A stretch of 64,000 nt of DNA from Naegleria lovaniensis (Eukaryota > Heterolobosea > Eutetramitea > Acrasida > Naegleriidae), in NCBI RefSeq assembly GCF_003324165.1, contig NW_025407826.1:124001-188000 (forward strand). The letters run 5' to 3'. Positions within the stretch are counted from its first letter, which is position 1. Every line of letters begins with the position of its first letter. Under the pieces are notes generated by a model. That model was not told the origin of the DNA and did not search any database. It was given only the letters and a program-made list of their open reading frames with translations. The translations under genes were made by a program, and so were the position numbers. This document shows, piece by piece, positions 62,293 through 64,000 of the stretch.

Positions 62293-63267
62293 ATGTCGTC
62301 ATCTGCCCAGCAGCATGAGAAAACACATGACTCAAAAGATGAACATCACACCACAACAACGACACGAAATACCATGCTGGCTGGAGCTTTGGCACGATGT
62401 GGAGCAGCAACAATCATGTACCCGATTGATGTTTGTAAAACTCGAATGCAATTTCAACGAAGAGCAAATTCCAATTTTCGTACCGTCTATCGGAATACAT
62501 TTCATTGTATTAATACCATGATTCGAACAGAAGGATTCGGAATTTATAGAGGATTATCACTCCGATTATTCTACATTGGACCTGGAGCAGCCATTACGTT
62601 TACTGCCTATGAAAAATACAGACAAAGCGCAGAAAAGGCAAGAAAGAGTGGAAAGAGCGTTTTTGAAACTGGAGCAATCATGTCATTACTTATGGGAGCT
62701 GCAGGTAGAGCATTGGAATCAGGCATCAAAACACCTTTCAATATTGTAAAACAACATTTACAAGTGGAGGGACAATTAGCTGTTCAAAAAAATAGAGGAC
62801 TTGTGAAATCAGTGAAATATATCATTGAGACGAAAGGAATTCGTGGTTTGTTTGTCGGATATACCGTGACACTGCTTCGAGATTTACCATTCTCATTTCT
62901 ATATTTTTCAAGTTATGAATTTATCAAAAACAAATCACAACATTTTGGAATACCAATTTTGAAGGATTACACAGCTGTTCGAGGAGCTTTAGCTGGATCG
63001 TTTGCATCAGTAATTACTCTCCCTTTTGATGTTATCAAAACACGGATACAAACACAGCACAAAATATCAGCAGATTCACATTACTCTGGTTATCGAGATG
63101 CAGTAGTCAAAATTTTCAAACATGAAGGATTTGCTGGATTTTTTAGAGGAATAACACCTCGATTAATTTATACCATTCCCTCCACTAGTATCACATTCTA
63201 CATGTATGAGTTTTTAAAGAAGTGGTTTCATATTAACACAACTGCTGCGGATAGGCTAAAGGAATAG
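62293..63267 (+). CDS. Mitochondrial carrier family (SLC25) protein
   Basis: The protein is 324 residues, intronless, from ATG 62293 (AAAAAATG). Three repeats of about 100 residues each carry the PxxxxK/R signature at helices 1, 3 and 5: PIDVCKTRMQ, PFNIVKQHLQ (Asn in place of Asp/Glu) and PFDVIKTRIQ. Each is followed by a GxxxFYRG-like element (GIYRGL, GLFVGYT, GFFRGI). The His-rich N-terminal 25 residues are extra. The family exchanges metabolites across the inner mitochondrial membrane. Residues look closest to the SAM/glycine-type carriers, but the substrate cannot be named reliably. Confidence 0.93.
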   Translation: MSSSAQQHEKTHDSKDEHHTTTTTRNTMLAGALARCGAATIMYPIDVCKTRMQFQRRANSNFRTVYRNTFHCINTMIRTEGFGIYRGLSLRLFYIGPGAAITFTAYEKYRQSAEKARKSGKSVFETGAIMSLLMGAAGRALESGIKTPFNIVKQHLQVEGQLAVQKNRGLVKSVKYIIETKGIRGLFVGYTVTLLRDLPFSFLYFSSYEFIKNKSQHFGIPILKDYTAVRGALAGSFASVITLPFDVIKTRIQTQHKISADSHYSGYRDAVVKIFKHEGFAGFFRGITPRLIYTIPSTSITFYMYEFLKKWFHINTTAADRLKE

Positions 63268-63362
63268 AAAGTAGCGAAATTAATCCTTCTTAAATATAAT
63301 TTGATTTGTGAATCATCCAATTCATAGCTTATAGTTTATCTTGTACGACAATAAATTGATAA

Positions 63363-63869
63363 CTAGCGATTACTGGTTGTTGACGAAGTTAACGAACTCG
63401 ATTGAACCAATCGTCTGTATCTCTCACTTTGCTCTTCAGATAACTTTTTAGTTCTCCTGTAAAACAAAATACCACTCAGCACAATAATGACCAACAAGGA
63501 ACATTCGAAAAGAATTAAATTTTGTACAGTGTACGGTGTATAAATTATATCGGGTCTGCAACTTTCTCGTGTTGTAGTCTTTTTAACTTCTTTTGAATCT
63601 CCACCAGCATGTTCTGTTCTACACTCTACCACATGATAATATTTAGTAGCCTCACAATATCGATGAGGAGATTTTAAATCTTCCTCGGAACATGGTAAAC
63701 ACTCAGAAACTGTTTCGCAAATTTCTTTTGGTGTGGTAGCTGTTGGTTTATGATCCGTATGTGAGCTTGTTGAAGTCTGCTGTTCCGAAGCTACAAGAGT
63801 GCTCATAAATCCTATCCACAGAATTGAAATGAACAGTATCAATAATTTCGATCGTGTTTGTGACGTCAT
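63363..63869 (-). CDS. JTB-like single-pass membrane protein
   Basis: The protein is 168 residues from ATG 63869 (AAAAAAAAATG), intronless. A signal peptide (LLILFISILWIGFMSTLVAS) is followed by an extracellular domain with eight cysteines (ICETVSECLPCSEED, RYCEATKYYHVVEC, ESCRP), a membrane helix (LFECSLLVIIVLSGILFY) and a basic tail (RRTKKLSEEQSERYRRLV). Order, spacing of CxPC and the C-terminal RR..KL..Q...RYRRLV match the JTB (jumping translocation breakpoint) family, which acts in mitochondria and cytokinesis in animals. Support is by motif only. Confidence 0.65.
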   Translation of the reverse strand: MTSQTRSKLLILFISILWIGFMSTLVASEQQTSTSSHTDHKPTATTPKEICETVSECLPCSEEDLKSPHRYCEATKYYHVVECRTEHAGGDSKEVKKTTTRESCRPDIIYTPYTVQNLILFECSLLVIIVLSGILFYRRTKKLSEEQSERYRRLVQSSSLTSSTTSNR

Positions 63870-63938
63870 TTTTTTTTAGAGTTGGAAACAAATCAAGTTT
63901 GCCGCTTTCTTTCGTTACGAAAAAATTTATAAAAAAAC

Positions 63939-64000
63939 ATGAACCGATATCGTTCACCCTCTCCACCACCGTATTCTGAAGTGGAGAACGGATTTCAATC
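63939..64000 (+). CDS. N-terminus of an RS/P-rich protein, cut by the right edge
   Basis: ATG 63939 follows AAAAAAAC and opens MNRYRSPSPPPYSEVENGFQ before the window ends. The start is Arg/Ser/Pro-rich, as in SR-type splicing factors and other disordered proteins, but 20 residues are too few to name it. It is divergent from the JTB-like gene, with 69 bases between start codons. Confidence 0.6.
   Translation, partial: MNRYRSPSPPPYSEVENGFQ

Overview
This window looks like nuclear chromosomal DNA from a free-living amoeboflagellate close to Naegleria (Heterolobosea). It is AT-rich and gene-dense, with genes on both strands and gaps often under 300 bases. Introns are short (about 42-154 bases, GTAAGT-type donors, TAG/CAG/AAG acceptors), the standard genetic code is used, and most start codons sit in an A-rich context (AAAAAATG). 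The gene set is typically eukaryotic: a UBR N-recognin, ALKBH8, an ABCD half-transporter, a P450, an SLC25 carrier, a RhoGEF and Golgi-type glycosyltransferases. The genus is inferred from overall style, not from a database match.

Left part (1-9.4 kb): the 5' end of a very large unrecognised protein runs off the left edge on the minus strand. Next come a piggyBac-type transposase gene with added SAP and C2H2 domains, lying among small repeats, an M48 (STE24-like) membrane peptidase, and a 1.5 kb gap holding only fragments. 9.4-21.3 kb: an unknown protein, an ABCD transporter, a DUF167 protein, an MFS transporter, a secreted Cys/Lys-rich repeat protein, a GT61-like glycosyltransferase and a membrane-anchored RhoGEF. 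21.3-38.2 kb: an HSL-type hydrolase, a Kelch-BTB-BTB protein, a GT8 enzyme with a membrane tail resembling plant IPUT1, an NHL-plus-19-EGF surface protein and a UBR1-like E3 ligase.

38.2-50.9 kb: a small-exon gene, a tiny overlapping gene, an F-box-like protein, a phytanoyl-CoA dioxygenase family protein whose motifs are in circularly permuted order, two tandem seven-helix membrane proteins, a GST, ALKBH8 and a PSI-domain membrane protein. A fragment of cytoplasmic-type large-subunit rRNA lies at the 3' end of the first seven-helix gene. 51-64 kb: a fucosyltransferase-like protein, an FkbM methyltransferase, an unknown three-exon gene, tRNA-Lys(CTT), a P450, an amino acid permease, a mitochondrial carrier, a JTB-like protein and the start of an RS-rich protein at the right edge.

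The strongest oddities are the permuted dioxygenase, the rRNA fragment, the Cys/Lys-rich secreted protein and the SAP/C2H2 piggyBac protein. Four otherwise intact genes each lack exactly one base of reading frame, which points to residual single-base assembly deletions more than to real pseudogenes. There is no bacterial-style operon or CRISPR. Working links between genes are loose: several encode secretory-pathway or cell-surface glycan enzymes and surface proteins.
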